Positions 15,997 through 23,877 of a stretch of DNA of 64,000 bases are shown here, one piece after another (positions within the stretch are counted from its first letter, which is position 1; the number at the start of each line of letters is the position of its first letter). A model generated the notes under the pieces. The model saw only the letters and a list, made by a program, of their open reading frames with translations. It did not search any database and was not told the DNA's origin. The stretch lies in the NCBI GenBank assembly GCA_036563505.1, contig DATCMH010000002.1, positions 124,001 through 188,000 on the forward strand. Direction: 5' to 3'. The position numbers were made by a program, and so were the translations under genes. Source of the stretch: DATCMH01 sp036563505 (lineage in GTDB: Bacteria > Pseudomonadota > Alphaproteobacteria > Rhizobiales > Beijerinckiaceae).

Positions 15997-16779
15997 ATGC
16001 GACCGGTCGACTTCTCTGGATTCGTGAACGAGCTCGCCACCCTGTCGGGCCAGGCGATCCTCCCGTTCTTCCGTTCTGCGCTGACCGTCGATGACAAACG
16101 CCCGGGCGGCGTCTTCGACCCGGTGACCGAGGCCGACCGCGCGGGCGAAGTGGCGATGCGCCACCTCATCCGGCAGACCTTCCCGTCGCACGGGATCGTC
16201 GGTGAGGAATTCGGCGCCGATGCCGGGGAAGCCGAATACACCTGGGTGCTCGATCCGATCGACGGCACCCGCGCCTTCATGGCAGGCCTCCCCGTCTGGG
16301 GAACGCTCATCGGCCTGACCCGCAACGGCACTCCGGCCTACGGCCTCATGCACCAGCCCTTCATCGGCGAGCGCTTCTTCGGCGACGGCGGCAGCGCCGG
16401 CTACCGCGGGCCGACGGGCGAGCGCGCCTTGCGCACGCGCCGCTGCGAGCGGATCGAGGACGCGACGCTCGCCACCACGAGCCCTAAGATCTTCGCCGAC
16501 GACTTGCGGCCGGCTTACGAGCGGGTCGAAGCCCGGGCGCGGCTGGCCCGCTACGGCTGCGATTGCTACGCTTATTGCATGCTGGCGGCCGGCCACGTCG
16601 ACGTGGTGGTCGAGGCGGGGCTCCAGCCCTACGACATCGTGGCGCTCATTCCGATCATCGAGGGCGCTGGAGGCGCCGTCGTCTCCTGGAGCGGCGGGCC
16701 GGCGGCGGAGGGCGGCTCAGTGGTTGCCGTCGGCGACCGCCGGCTCCTCGCGCCGGTGCTCGACCTGCTCAACGGCTGA
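15997..16779 (+). CDS. hisN: Histidinol-phosphatase / inositol monophosphatase family (HisN/SuhB-like)
   Basis: From ATG 15997 the protein is 260 residues, the size of HisN-type phosphatases that hydrolyse L-histidinol phosphate. It has DPVTEADR at 41-48, GEEFG at 69-73 and DPIDGTRAF at 86-94, and a C-terminal QPYDIVALIPIIEGAGG block with the third metal ligand Asp. The WVLDPIDGTRAFMAGLPVWGTLIG context favours HisN over inositol monophosphatase, but activity is not settled. An upstream ATG at 15943 would add 18 residues. The last 63 bases overlap the convergent hydrolase gene. Confidence 0.85.
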   Translation: MRPVDFSGFVNELATLSGQAILPFFRSALTVDDKRPGGVFDPVTEADRAGEVAMRHLIRQTFPSHGIVGEEFGADAGEAEYTWVLDPIDGTRAFMAGLPVWGTLIGLTRNGTPAYGLMHQPFIGERFFGDGGSAGYRGPTGERALRTRRCERIEDATLATTSPKIFADDLRPAYERVEARARLARYGCDCYAYCMLAAGHVDVVVEAGLQPYDIVALIPIIEGAGGAVVSWSGGPAAEGGSVVAVGDRRLLAPVLDLLNG

Positions 16780-17757
16780 GGCCGGCCGGAACGTCTCGTC
16801 CGACCCCGGGATGAAGGCGTCGAAGGCGGCCCAGAAGCGGGCGCGGATCGGGTCACGCTCCATGAGGATCTCGTGCCGGGCACCGGGCAGGACGATGGCG
16901 TGACCGGCCTTCAGCCGCGAGGCGAAGCGCTCGATGGCGGGCGTGCTGCAGATCGGGTCCGTGCCGGCGGCGATGATGAGGGTCGGCAGGCGGATCTCAA
17001 GGGCGAAGCGCGGCTCGGCGAGGCGCTGCATGAAGCGGAACGCCGCCTGGATCCAGCCCACCGTCGGATCCCCAATCGCTCCTTCGCCGATGGCCGCCGC
17101 GGCCTGCCCGTTGCGGGCGTAGCGCTCGGGGTCGGAGGTGAGGCGGTTGCCCGCGAAGGGCTTGGTTGAGATCGAGGTCTCGCCGCCGCCGGGAATGAAA
17201 CTGCGTCCGAGGCCGAGGAGCGTCAAGGTGAGCGCCAAAGCGCGCGCGGCCCGCGGGCGGTTGACGAGGGCGATGCTGATCATCGGCGCCACCGCCACGA
17301 CCCGCTTGAAAGGCAGCCAGCCCTCCTTGGCGCCCCACAGCGCCAGCGCGCCGCCCATGGAATGCGCGAGGGTGAAATGCGGGTGGGGCAGGAGGGGCTC
17401 GAGCACCCGCTCGCGCACCGCCTCGATGTCGCGCCGGTACTCCTCGAAGCTGCCGATATGGCCCTTGCGCGAATTGCGCACGAGACGGTCCGAGAGCCCC
17501 TGCCCGCGCCAATCGAAGGTGACGACGGCGAACCCTCGCTCGCGCAGCTCGCCCACGACCTCGAAATACTTCTCGATGAACTCCGCCCGCCCCTGCATCA
17601 CGCAGACGGTCCCGCGGGGTTCGGGCACCGTCGCCGGCCAGTGGGCGACGCGTAGCGACACCCCGTCGGCCGTAATCACCCGGTCGAGCGCGGCGCCCTC
17701 CGGCACAGGGTTGCCGGGCGTTTCGACGAAGCGCAGGAGCGTCGGATCAGTGAGCAT
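16717..17757 (-). CDS. Alpha/beta hydrolase, lysophospholipase (PldB-like)
   Basis: The 346-residue protein fits the serine-aminopeptidase S33/lysophospholipase group. It has an oxyanion segment VMQGRAEFIEKY (53-64), a FDWRGQGLSDR strand-turn (81-91) and the nucleophile elbow AHSMGG (131-136, Ser133). An IIAAGTDPI acid loop and GARHEIL histidine loop follow. No signal peptide is seen. Its last 63 bases overlap hisN tail to tail. Substrate is unproven; membrane lysolipid or monoacylglycerol is the family expectation. Confidence 0.88.
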   Translation of the reverse strand: MLTDPTLLRFVETPGNPVPEGAALDRVITADGVSLRVAHWPATVPEPRGTVCVMQGRAEFIEKYFEVVGELRERGFAVVTFDWRGQGLSDRLVRNSRKGHIGSFEEYRRDIEAVRERVLEPLLPHPHFTLAHSMGGALALWGAKEGWLPFKRVVAVAPMISIALVNRPRAARALALTLTLLGLGRSFIPGGGETSISTKPFAGNRLTSDPERYARNGQAAAAIGEGAIGDPTVGWIQAAFRFMQRLAEPRFALEIRLPTLIIAAGTDPICSTPAIERFASRLKAGHAIVLPGARHEILMERDPIRARFWAAFDAFIPGSDETFRPASAVEQVEHRREEPAVADGNH

Positions 17758-17800
17758 TCAGAGCAACTTGCCGGAAGTGAAGTGCATGTGAACCCGCGGC

Positions 17801-17829
17801 CTTGACAGTCCCAAAACCTCTTACCATCT
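17801..17829 (+). promoter_or_regulatory. Heat-shock (RpoH, sigma-32-type) promoter of hsp20
   Basis: A CTTGAC -35 box at 17801-17806 and ACCATCT at 17823-17829 are spaced by 16 bases. This resembles the alphaproteobacterial RpoH consensus (CTTGACA ... CCTATNT type). It sits directly in front of the ROSE-like leader of the small heat-shock gene. Confidence 0.6.
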
Positions 17830-17835
17830 CCAGGT

Positions 17836-17922
17836 CGCGCCGGCCATCACGGCGGCGCGTAGATAGGCAGGAGATCGCGCTTCGGGCGATCTCCGCATGT
17901 TGCTCAACGATGAGGATATGCC
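17836..17922 (+). promoter_or_regulatory. ROSE-type RNA thermometer in the hsp20 leader
   Basis: The leader folds into successive hairpins: a GCGCCG/CGGCGC-type stem near 17837-17858, a perfect 9-bp stem GGAGATCGC/GCGATCTCC (17870-17878 with 17886-17894), and a weak last hairpin. In the last one TTGCTC (17900-17905) faces the Shine-Dalgarno GAGGAT (17912-17917). The UYGCU-versus-AGGA arrangement with a G opposite G is the hallmark of ROSE elements, which block translation at low temperature and melt in heat (established for rhizobial hsp genes). Confidence 0.85.
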
Positions 17923-18390
17923 ATGCGTCAGTTCGATCTTGCTCCCCTGTACCGCAACACGGTCGGCTTCGACCGTCTCTTCTCGATGCTCGACCAGCTC
18001 GTCAGCGTCGAACAGGCCCCGAGCTACCCGCCCTACAACATCGAGCGCACCGGCGAGAACGCCTACCGCATCTCGGTCGCGGTCGCCGGCTTCACGGAGG
18101 CCGACCTTGTCCTTGAGGTGAAGGAGCACACCCTCACCCTGCGCGGCGAGAAGAAGGCCGACGCCGAGCGTAAGGTCGACGTGCTCTACCAGGGCATCGC
18201 GGCCCGCTCCTTCGAGCGCCGATTCCAGCTTGCCGATGGCGTCCAGGTGACGGGCGCGGCCCTGGAGAACGGCCTGCTGCACGTCGACCTCGTCCGGGAG
18301 ATCCCGGAGGCCAAGAAGCCCCGCATGATCCCGATCAGCGGCGTCGGCGCGAAGGTCATCGAGGCCCACAACGACCGTCAGGCCGCGTAA
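17923..18390 (+). CDS. hsp20: Small heat-shock protein (Hsp20/IbpA family)
   Basis: This is an ATP-independent holdase chaperone of 155 residues. A short N-terminal arm (FDRLFSMLDQL) is followed by an alpha-crystallin domain (about 35-125) with the YPPYNIERTGENAYRI start and the AxFxNGLLxVDL-like sequence ALENGLLHVDL. A C-terminal tail with RMIPI supplies the I/V-x-I anchor. The ATG at 17923 has AGGA six bases upstream, inside the ROSE hairpin. It is followed by a terminator at 18422. Confidence 0.95.
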   Translation: MRQFDLAPLYRNTVGFDRLFSMLDQLVSVEQAPSYPPYNIERTGENAYRISVAVAGFTEADLVLEVKEHTLTLRGEKKADAERKVDVLYQGIAARSFERRFQLADGVQVTGAALENGLLHVDLVREIPEAKKPRMIPISGVGAKVIEAHNDRQAA

Positions 18391-18421
18391 CCCATCGCGG
18401 TTGCGACATCGCGGACAGGGA

Positions 18422-18456
18422 GCGCCCCGGCACGCGCCGGGGCGCTTCTTCGTTTC
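18422..18456 (+). terminator. Intrinsic terminator of hsp20
   Basis: A perfect 10-bp GC stem (18422-18431 with 18436-18445, four-base loop) is followed by TTCTTCGTTT. It lies 32 bases after the hsp20 stop and 30 bases before the next gene, separating the two transcripts. Confidence 0.8.
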
Positions 18457-18485
18457 AGACACTCCAGGTTCACGCGGGAGGCGAC

Positions 18486-19553
18486 GTGGCGACGCCGAGG
18501 CAGCTCATCGAGCCCGGTCTGATCTACCTCGAGCCCGCGGTCGAGGCCTATCCGCGCGGCCGCGAGATCCTGGCACGGTACCCCGACGCCCGCCGCATCG
18601 AGGTCGCCTCGCACTGGAAGATCCCGGAACTGCACGGCAACGAGGGGCTCGCCGACGACTGGGTGCGCAACAAGCGCGGCGTGCTGGTGCTCGGCGTCAA
18701 GAAGGCCATGACCATCCGGCCGAACGAGCGCTCGGCCAACTTCATTGCGCCCTCCACCTCCAACGGCTGCGCCATGGCCTGCGCCTATTGCTACGTGTCC
18801 AGGCGCAAGGGCTACGCCAATCCGATCACGTTGTTCGTCAACATCGAGGATGCCTGCCGAGCGATCGCGCGCCACGCCGACCGCCAGGGCTGGAAACTGC
18901 AGCCTGACCAAGTCGACCCCGAGGCGTGGGTCTACGATCTCGGCGAGAACGGCGATCTCTCCGTCGACGCGATGCTGTGCGACAACGTCAAGGACTTGGT
19001 CGCGCTGTTCCGGTCGCTCTCCAACGCCAAGGCAAGCTTCGCGACGAAGTTCGTCAATCGCGACCTCTTGAGCTACGACCCGCAGGGGCGTACCCGCATC
19101 CGCTTCTCCCTGATGCCGGAAGCGGCGGCCAAGGTGGTGGATGTGCGAACCTCGCCCATCCCCGAGCGGATCGCCGCGATCGACGATTTCGTGGCCGCGG
19201 GCTACGAAGTTCACGTCAATTTCTCCCCCGTCATCGTCTACGACGGCTGGGAGCGGGACTACCGGGAGCTCTTCGCGCAGGTCGACGACCGGCTCTCGCC
19301 CGCGGCGAAGGCGCAGCTTCGGGCCGAAGTGATCTTCCTCACCCACAACGCGGACCTTCACGCGGTGAACCTGCGCTGGCACGCCAAGGCGGAAGACTAC
19401 CTCTGGCGGCCCGACCTGCAGGAGACGAAGCGCTCCGAGAACGGCGCGGAGAACCTGCGCTACCGGCTTGATCTCAAGCGCGGCTACCTTGACCGCTTCA
19501 AGATCATGCTGACGGACGCCCTGCCCTATTGCGGCATCCGCTACGCGTTCTGA
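18486..19553 (+). CDS. Spore photoproduct lyase family radical SAM protein
   Basis: This 355-residue radical SAM protein has the iron-sulfur motif C-x3-C-x2-C at Cys95, Cys99 and Cys102, followed by a YVSRRKGYANPI block typical of the SPL family. Spore photoproduct lyase reverses a UV-induced thymine dimer in Bacillus spores. Alphaproteobacteria do not sporulate, and their homologues form a separate subfamily of unproven role, possibly DNA photoproduct repair. The start is GTG 18486. It is followed 9 bases after its stop by a family A repeat. Confidence 0.88.
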   Translation: MATPRQLIEPGLIYLEPAVEAYPRGREILARYPDARRIEVASHWKIPELHGNEGLADDWVRNKRGVLVLGVKKAMTIRPNERSANFIAPSTSNGCAMACAYCYVSRRKGYANPITLFVNIEDACRAIARHADRQGWKLQPDQVDPEAWVYDLGENGDLSVDAMLCDNVKDLVALFRSLSNAKASFATKFVNRDLLSYDPQGRTRIRFSLMPEAAAKVVDVRTSPIPERIAAIDDFVAAGYEVHVNFSPVIVYDGWERDYRELFAQVDDRLSPAAKAQLRAEVIFLTHNADLHAVNLRWHAKAEDYLWRPDLQETKRSENGAENLRYRLDLKRGYLDRFKIMLTDALPYCGIRYAF

Positions 19554-19562
19554 CGCGCTACC

Positions 19563-19680
19563 GTCATTCCGGGGCTCGGCGCAGCCGAGAACCCGGAACC
19601 CACGACTGGGCGGGATGCTGCTCGCTGCCGCTCACCCCGTTATGGATTCCGGGCTCGCCTGCGGCGCCCCGGAATGACAG
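19563..19680 (+). repeat. Palindromic intergenic repeat, family A copy 2
   Basis: This copy runs from GTCATTCCGGGG to CCCCGGAATGACAG and is closely similar to the copies at 5515, 35432 and 38166. It starts 9 bases after the stop of the SPL-family gene. Confidence 0.92.
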
Positions 19681-19706
19681 TGAGAATGCTTTCAGCACAC
19701 CCCGGC

Positions 19707-19838
19707 CTCCCTCCCCTCAGGGGAGGGACACAGGGTGGGGTACGCGCCTGCAGGCGCGATCTGCAGGCGGTCAGGCGACTCGGAGGATTGCCGTCTAACG
19801 GCATACCCCACCCCAGCCCTCCCCTGACGGGAGGGAGA
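19707..19838. repeat. Long GC-rich inverted repeat (family C)
   Basis: The left arm (about 19709-19742) reads CCTCCCCTCAGGGGAGGG then CAGGGTGGGGTA. The right arm (about 19804-19835) is its approximate complement, TACCCCACCCCAGCCCTCCCC. Each arm is also self-complementary. Together with the family A copy at 19563 it fills the whole 315-base gap between the SPL-family gene and the proline-rich protein gene; no ORF or other signal was seen there. Confidence 0.75.
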
Positions 19839-19868
19839 GCGCTGCGCTACGTCTCTAGCGAAACGTGT

Positions 19869-20759
19869 CTATTCCAGCAGCGCCGGGGGCGGGACATCGG
19901 ACGCCGGGGCCTTCGGCTCAGGCGCTCGGGTCGGGGGCGCCCCTGCGTTCGGATTGAGGGGCGTCACGCCCTCGATGACGCGCACCGGTCCTTTCGGTCC
20001 GGCGGCCTCCGGCGCCTTGGCCTGATCCGTCGGCTTCGGCGCGGGCTGCGGCTTGGCCGGTTTCGCGACGGCCGGCGGCGGGGCGCTCGGGACGGGCTTG
20101 GCCGCGGCGGGCGGCCTCGGCTCGGGGGCCGGCGCTCTGGCCTCCGGGTTCACGCCCTCGATCCGGTCGGGCACGGAACGCCGCGCCTCGGGGCGCGGTT
20201 GAGGCCTCGGCTGCTCGCGCCGGGGATCGGCCGGGATGACGAGCGGTGGGTCGTCGCGCAGGGCCTCGCGCTGGCGCGGCGGCTCGACGGAACGACGGCC
20301 CGGCAGCGGCGCCTCGTCGATATCGTCCGCCTCCGGGATACCCCGCTCGAATCCCGGCGGGCCGAAACCGCGCGGCGGACGAAGGTCGGCGAGCCGGGAG
20401 CGGCGCAAGACCTCGCCGTCGAGGGGATCGACGAGCAGCCTGACGCGAAAGCCCCGCGGGCTCATCGCCTCGACGATGTAGTTCTCACCGTCGAAGCGCG
20501 GGCGATCGACGTCGAAGAAGCCCCGGTCCTCGAGGATCCGCAGGATCGCCCGCGGCGGCAGGATGCGCTCGCGCTCCTCGACGATCGGTCCGCGGTCCCA
20601 GAAGGGCGCCGGTCCGAAGGGCGCGTTGTAGAATGGCCCGCCCCATTGCGCGGCGGCCGGTGCCACCTGGACGAGAAGAACCGTCAGGGCCGCCACGGCG
20701 AGCCCGGCCCGGCGTCCGAAACCTGAGCGCGGGCGTCGAGGAAGACTCTTCCGGTCCAT
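19869..20759 (-). CDS. Secreted proline-rich protein with PepSY-like region
   Basis: From ATG 20759 this is a 296-residue protein with an Arg-rich N terminus, a hydrophobic signal segment (about 18-38) and a folded block. In that block, an ILRILEDRGFFDVDRPRF to YIVEAMSPRGFRVRLLVDPLDGEVL pattern resembles PepSY-type or bacterial envelope domains. The remaining half is a low-complexity Pro/Ala/Lys/Glu tail, probably a disordered spacer reaching into the periplasm or wall. Two upstream ATGs (20795, 20780) are possible starts. No function is recognised. Confidence 0.75.
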   Translation of the reverse strand: MDRKSLPRRPRSGFGRRAGLAVAALTVLLVQVAPAAAQWGGPFYNAPFGPAPFWDRGPIVEERERILPPRAILRILEDRGFFDVDRPRFDGENYIVEAMSPRGFRVRLLVDPLDGEVLRRSRLADLRPPRGFGPPGFERGIPEADDIDEAPLPGRRSVEPPRQREALRDDPPLVIPADPRREQPRPQPRPEARRSVPDRIEGVNPEARAPAPEPRPPAAAKPVPSAPPPAVAKPAKPQPAPKPTDQAKAPEAAGPKGPVRVIEGVTPLNPNAGAPPTRAPEPKAPASDVPPPALLE

Positions 20760-20847
20760 CCCCGCATTCCTCATGTGCATCATGCACTTGAGCAAAGCGC
20801 CCGATTGCGGCGGCGCTAGGGCGAAAGACGATCGACGGGAGTTCGTC

Positions 20848-21918
20848 TCAGGCCGCGCGGGCCGGGGCGCCGCGGGCTGCCTCCCCGAGTTGCGCCACCG
20901 TCTCGGGTCGCGTCGCGAACGACGTCACGAAGCGCACGAGGCGCTCGTTCGCGCCCACCGTCTCACCCAGGGGCAGGCTCAGGGGCGACCAGGGATGGTA
21001 GAGCGCGCCCACCGCCCGCAGCGCCTCGTCGACGGCGCGGGGCAGGATCGCGAAGACCTCGTTGGCCTGCACGGCCCAAGCGAGGCGGACGCCCGGCACG
21101 GCCGTGAGCCGCGCCGCGAGGTCGGCCGCCATGGCGTTGGCGTGGCGCGCGTTGGCGAGCCAGTGGTCCTCGGCGAGGTAGCCTTCGAACTGGGCCGCGA
21201 TGAAGCGGCCCTTCGAGAGCGTCTGCCCGGCGCGCTTGCGGCGATGGGCGAGGTGCTCGGCGATCCGCGGCTCGAAGACGACGATCGCCTCCGCTGCGAG
21301 GCAACCGTTCTTCGTCGCGCCGAAGGTGAGGACGTCGACGCCCCGCTTCCACGTCATCTCGGCCGGGCTACAGCCCAAGGTCACGAGGGCGTTGGCGAAT
21401 CGAGCCCCGTCCATGTGAACCGAGAGCCCGCGCTCATGGGCGACCGCGGCGAGCGCCTCGATCTCGTCGAGAGCGTAGACGAGGCCGCACTCCGTGACTT
21501 GCGAGATGGACAGCGCCTTCGGCGGCATCTGCTTCACGGAGGATGAGAGCCCGTCGAGGTAGGCCGCGACCTCGCCTGCCGCGAGCTTCGCGCCGATGCC
21601 GGGGAGCCCCGCGAGCTTGGCCCCGTGCATGTAGAATTCCGGCGCGCCGCACTCGTCGTCGATGACGTGGGCCTCGCGGTGGCAGACGCAGAGCCCGTAG
21701 GGCGGCACCATGGCCTGGAGCGCCAGCGCGTTGGCGCCGGTGCCCGTCGGCATGAGCATGACGGCGCAGTCGCGCTCGAACAGGTCCGCGAAGCGCCGCT
21801 CGACCTGCGCCGTGTAGGCGTCGGCGCCGTAGGCGGGCTCGGCGCCGTCGTTGGCGCGGACAAGGGCGTCGAGCACCGGCCGGCTCGCCCCCCAGACGTT
21901 GTCGCTGGCGAAGTTCAT
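20848..21918 (-). CDS. Low-specificity L-threonine aldolase (PLP-dependent)
   Basis: The enzyme splits threonine or allo-threonine (or related beta-hydroxy amino acids) to glycine and an aldehyde. From ATG 21918 it is 356 residues. It shows MPTGTGANALA (56-66), HMDGARFANA (168-177) and the PLP-binding lysine in FGATKNG (Lys203). A longer reading from 21981 adds residues not conserved in the family. It lies downstream of the TetR gene on the same strand, 59 bases away, so coregulation is possible. Phenylserine aldolase is a close alternative. Confidence 0.9.
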   Translation of the reverse strand: MNFASDNVWGASRPVLDALVRANDGAEPAYGADAYTAQVERRFADLFERDCAVMLMPTGTGANALALQAMVPPYGLCVCHREAHVIDDECGAPEFYMHGAKLAGLPGIGAKLAAGEVAAYLDGLSSSVKQMPPKALSISQVTECGLVYALDEIEALAAVAHERGLSVHMDGARFANALVTLGCSPAEMTWKRGVDVLTFGATKNGCLAAEAIVVFEPRIAEHLAHRRKRAGQTLSKGRFIAAQFEGYLAEDHWLANARHANAMAADLAARLTAVPGVRLAWAVQANEVFAILPRAVDEALRAVGALYHPWSPLSLPLGETVGANERLVRFVTSFATRPETVAQLGEAARGAPARAA

Positions 21919-21977
21919 GGGTCTCGTGGACCTCCGAAAGGGATCTCGCCCGCACCCTCCCCGCCTGGACGCCCCTG

Positions 21978-22610
21978 TCAACTCTCGCCGCGCTTCCCCT
22001 CGTCCGCGAGCCCGCGCCCGAGGGCGCGCACCAGCGTCTCGAGTTCGCGGGCAAGGGTCGCGGCCGGCAGCACCACGAGCTTTTCGTCGAGCCCGAGGCT
22101 CACCACGCCGTGCGTGCTCGAGAACAAGGAGCGGGCGCGCAGAGACCGCTCAGCCTCGGTGAGGCTCGGGCACAGGCGCGCGAGAGGCGCCTCGATGTAG
22201 CGGAACAGACGGCCCTGCTCGGCGCGGTACCAGTCCGGCACGTCCCCGCTTTCGATCCGATGCTGGAAGAGCGCGCGCCACCGCTGGCCGTGCTGTTCCG
22301 CGAAGGCGAGGTAGGCGAGAGCGAGCCGGACGAGGTCGTCGATCGCTGCGTCTCGCTCGTCGACTGCCTCCGAAGTGGCCCCGCTGCTCGCGGCGATCGC
22401 GCCCTCGAAGAGGGCAAGCGTCCTCATGTTGACCGCGAGGATAAGCCCGTCGAGGTCGGAGAAGACCGTGTAGATCGCGCCGAGCGCGCAGCCCACCTCG
22501 CGAGCGAGGTCCCGCGCCTTAAGGGCCGCCAAGCCGTCGCGGGACAGGGTGCGTTCCGCCGCTTCGATCAGGCGCTCGCGCAGCTGGCCGCGCCGTTCGC
22601 TGGTGTCCAT
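21978..22610 (-). CDS. TetR/AcrR family transcriptional regulator
   Basis: This 210-residue protein has an N-terminal helix-turn-helix (about 10-58; LKARDLAREVGCALGAIYTVFSD). Its C-terminal ligand domain is of the WHG-like type (ALAYLAFAEQHGQRWRALFQHR). It is divergent from the pspA-like gene, with three TGAACNNNGTTCA palindromes between them, so it most likely represses both itself and the pspA-yiaA pair. The ligand is unknown. Confidence 0.9.
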   Translation of the reverse strand: MDTSERRGQLRERLIEAAERTLSRDGLAALKARDLAREVGCALGAIYTVFSDLDGLILAVNMRTLALFEGAIAASSGATSEAVDERDAAIDDLVRLALAYLAFAEQHGQRWRALFQHRIESGDVPDWYRAEQGRLFRYIEAPLARLCPSLTEAERSLRARSLFSSTHGVVSLGLDEKLVVLPAATLARELETLVRALGRGLADEGKRGES

Positions 22611-22628
22611 GTCAGGTTAACTCTCGCG

Positions 22629-22699
22629 TGAACAACGTTCAAGAAATCGCTTGAACGGTGTTCAGAAGTGTGAGATGGTCCGCTTGTGAACAACGTTCA
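22629..22699. promoter_or_regulatory. Three 13-bp palindromes, probable TetR operators
   Basis: TGAACAACGTTCA at 22629-22641, TGAACGGTGTTCA at 22652-22664 and TGAACAACGTTCA at 22687-22699 all fit TGAACNNNGTTCA. Their centres are 23 and 35 bases apart. They fill the 106-base gap between the divergent TetR gene (start 22610) and the pspA-like gene (start 22717), where TetR-family repressors usually bind. Confidence 0.82.
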
Positions 22700-22716
22700 T
22701 ACAGGGACACTCACCG

Positions 22717-23439
22717 ATGCTCAAGACCTTCAAACTGCTCCTGCGCGGAGCCGCCGCGGCGGCTGAGGAAGACCTCGTCGACCGCAATGCGCTCCTCATC
22801 CTCGACCAACAGATCCGCGAAGTCGCCACCGGGATCGAGGCGAGCAAGCGTGCGCTCGCCCTCGCTATGGCTCAAGAGAGCGCGGAGGCACGCCGCCTTG
22901 CGGACGCCGAGATGCGCCTCACCGATCTCGAGGCCCGGGCTGTCGCGGCGCTCCAGGGCGGCCGCGAAGATCTTGCTGGCGAGGCGGCTCAGGCCATCGT
23001 GACCCTCGAAGCCGAGCGCGACGCGGCGCGCACCGCTCATGCCGGGCTTCGCGACGAGGTCGCATCCCTGCGGCGCGCCCATCTCGACGCGGGGCGGCGC
23101 CTCGATGCGCTGCATCGCGGGCGGCGCGTCGCTCAGGCCGCCGAAGCCGTGCGGCGGCTGCGGGCCGGCCGGCTCCGGGACGCGGGCGAGAGGAGCACGC
23201 TGGCGGAAGCGGAGGCGACGCTCGCCCGGCTGCGGGCCCGGCAGGGCGAGGACGCCGCCGCCGATGCTGCCCTCGACGTGATCGAGGAGGCCGCCGGCAG
23301 TGCCTCCGCAGAGGCGGCCGCCAACAAGCTCGCCGCCGCCGGCTTCGGCCCGCGCACCGCGCCGAGCCTCGACGACGTCATGGCCCGCCTCAGGGCCAAG
23401 GCTGCCCCCTCGGCCGCCACCGCCATGCCGGCCGCCTGA
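22717..23439 (+). CDS. PspA/IM30 (ESCRT-III-like) family protein
   Basis: This 240-residue, almost wholly alpha-helical coiled-coil protein has the PspA N-terminal pattern MLKTFKLLLRGAAAAAEEDLVDRNALLILDQQIRE, followed by long Ala/Glu/Arg-rich helices. PspA proteins oligomerise on stressed inner membranes. It sits with a YiaA-like two-helix membrane protein (31 bases downstream) under a TetR regulator, instead of the usual pspF system, which suggests a chemically triggered membrane-stress response. Confidence 0.88.
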   Translation: MLKTFKLLLRGAAAAAEEDLVDRNALLILDQQIREVATGIEASKRALALAMAQESAEARRLADAEMRLTDLEARAVAALQGGREDLAGEAAQAIVTLEAERDAARTAHAGLRDEVASLRRAHLDAGRRLDALHRGRRVAQAAEAVRRLRAGRLRDAGERSTLAEAEATLARLRARQGEDAAADAALDVIEEAAGSASAEAAANKLAAAGFGPRTAPSLDDVMARLRAKAAPSAATAMPAA

Positions 23440-23470
23440 GCGCCGCCCCACTCTTCCAAGGACCACGACC

Positions 23471-23746
23471 ATGAACCCGCAGACCACGCCACAGCACTCC
23501 TCGGCCTGGGTGACCTTCACCTACGGCTCGTTCCTCGGCGCCCTCGCCATGGTGGCGCTCGGCATCGTCTTCATGCCGGTCGACATTTGGCTCAAAGGCT
23601 ATCTCGCCATGGGCACGGTGATGCTCGTCCAGTCCTGCGTGACGGTGACGAAGACCGCCCGCGACCTGCACGAGGGCCGCCGCCTTGTGAACCGCATCGA
23701 GGACGCCAAGACCGAGCGCCTCCTCATGGAGATCGGCAAGGAGTGA
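23471..23746 (+). CDS. YiaA/YiaB-type two-transmembrane inner membrane protein
   Basis: A 91-residue protein with two hydrophobic helices (about 18-36 and 42-60), matching the yiaA/B two-helix domain: SSAWVTFTYGSFLGALAMVALGI then KGYLAMGTVMLVQSC. A charged cytosolic tail follows (KTARDLHEGRRL, conserved in the family). ATG 23471 follows an AAGGACC region. Together with the upstream pspA-like gene it forms a two-gene operon; YiaA-like proteins commonly accompany PspA homologues in such settings. Confidence 0.88.
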   Translation: MNPQTTPQHSSAWVTFTYGSFLGALAMVALGIVFMPVDIWLKGYLAMGTVMLVQSCVTVTKTARDLHEGRRLVNRIEDAKTERLLMEIGKE

Positions 23747-23877
23747 CGGGGTGCGGCCGGGGCTCGCGAGCGCCTCGGCCTGCAACCGTCGATCAACCAC
23801 GCCGACACCCGCCTGCAACACCGTTAGCCTCTTCTTGAACGCCTCCGTGATGCTCTCGCGGGGGATGGAGACCCGCC

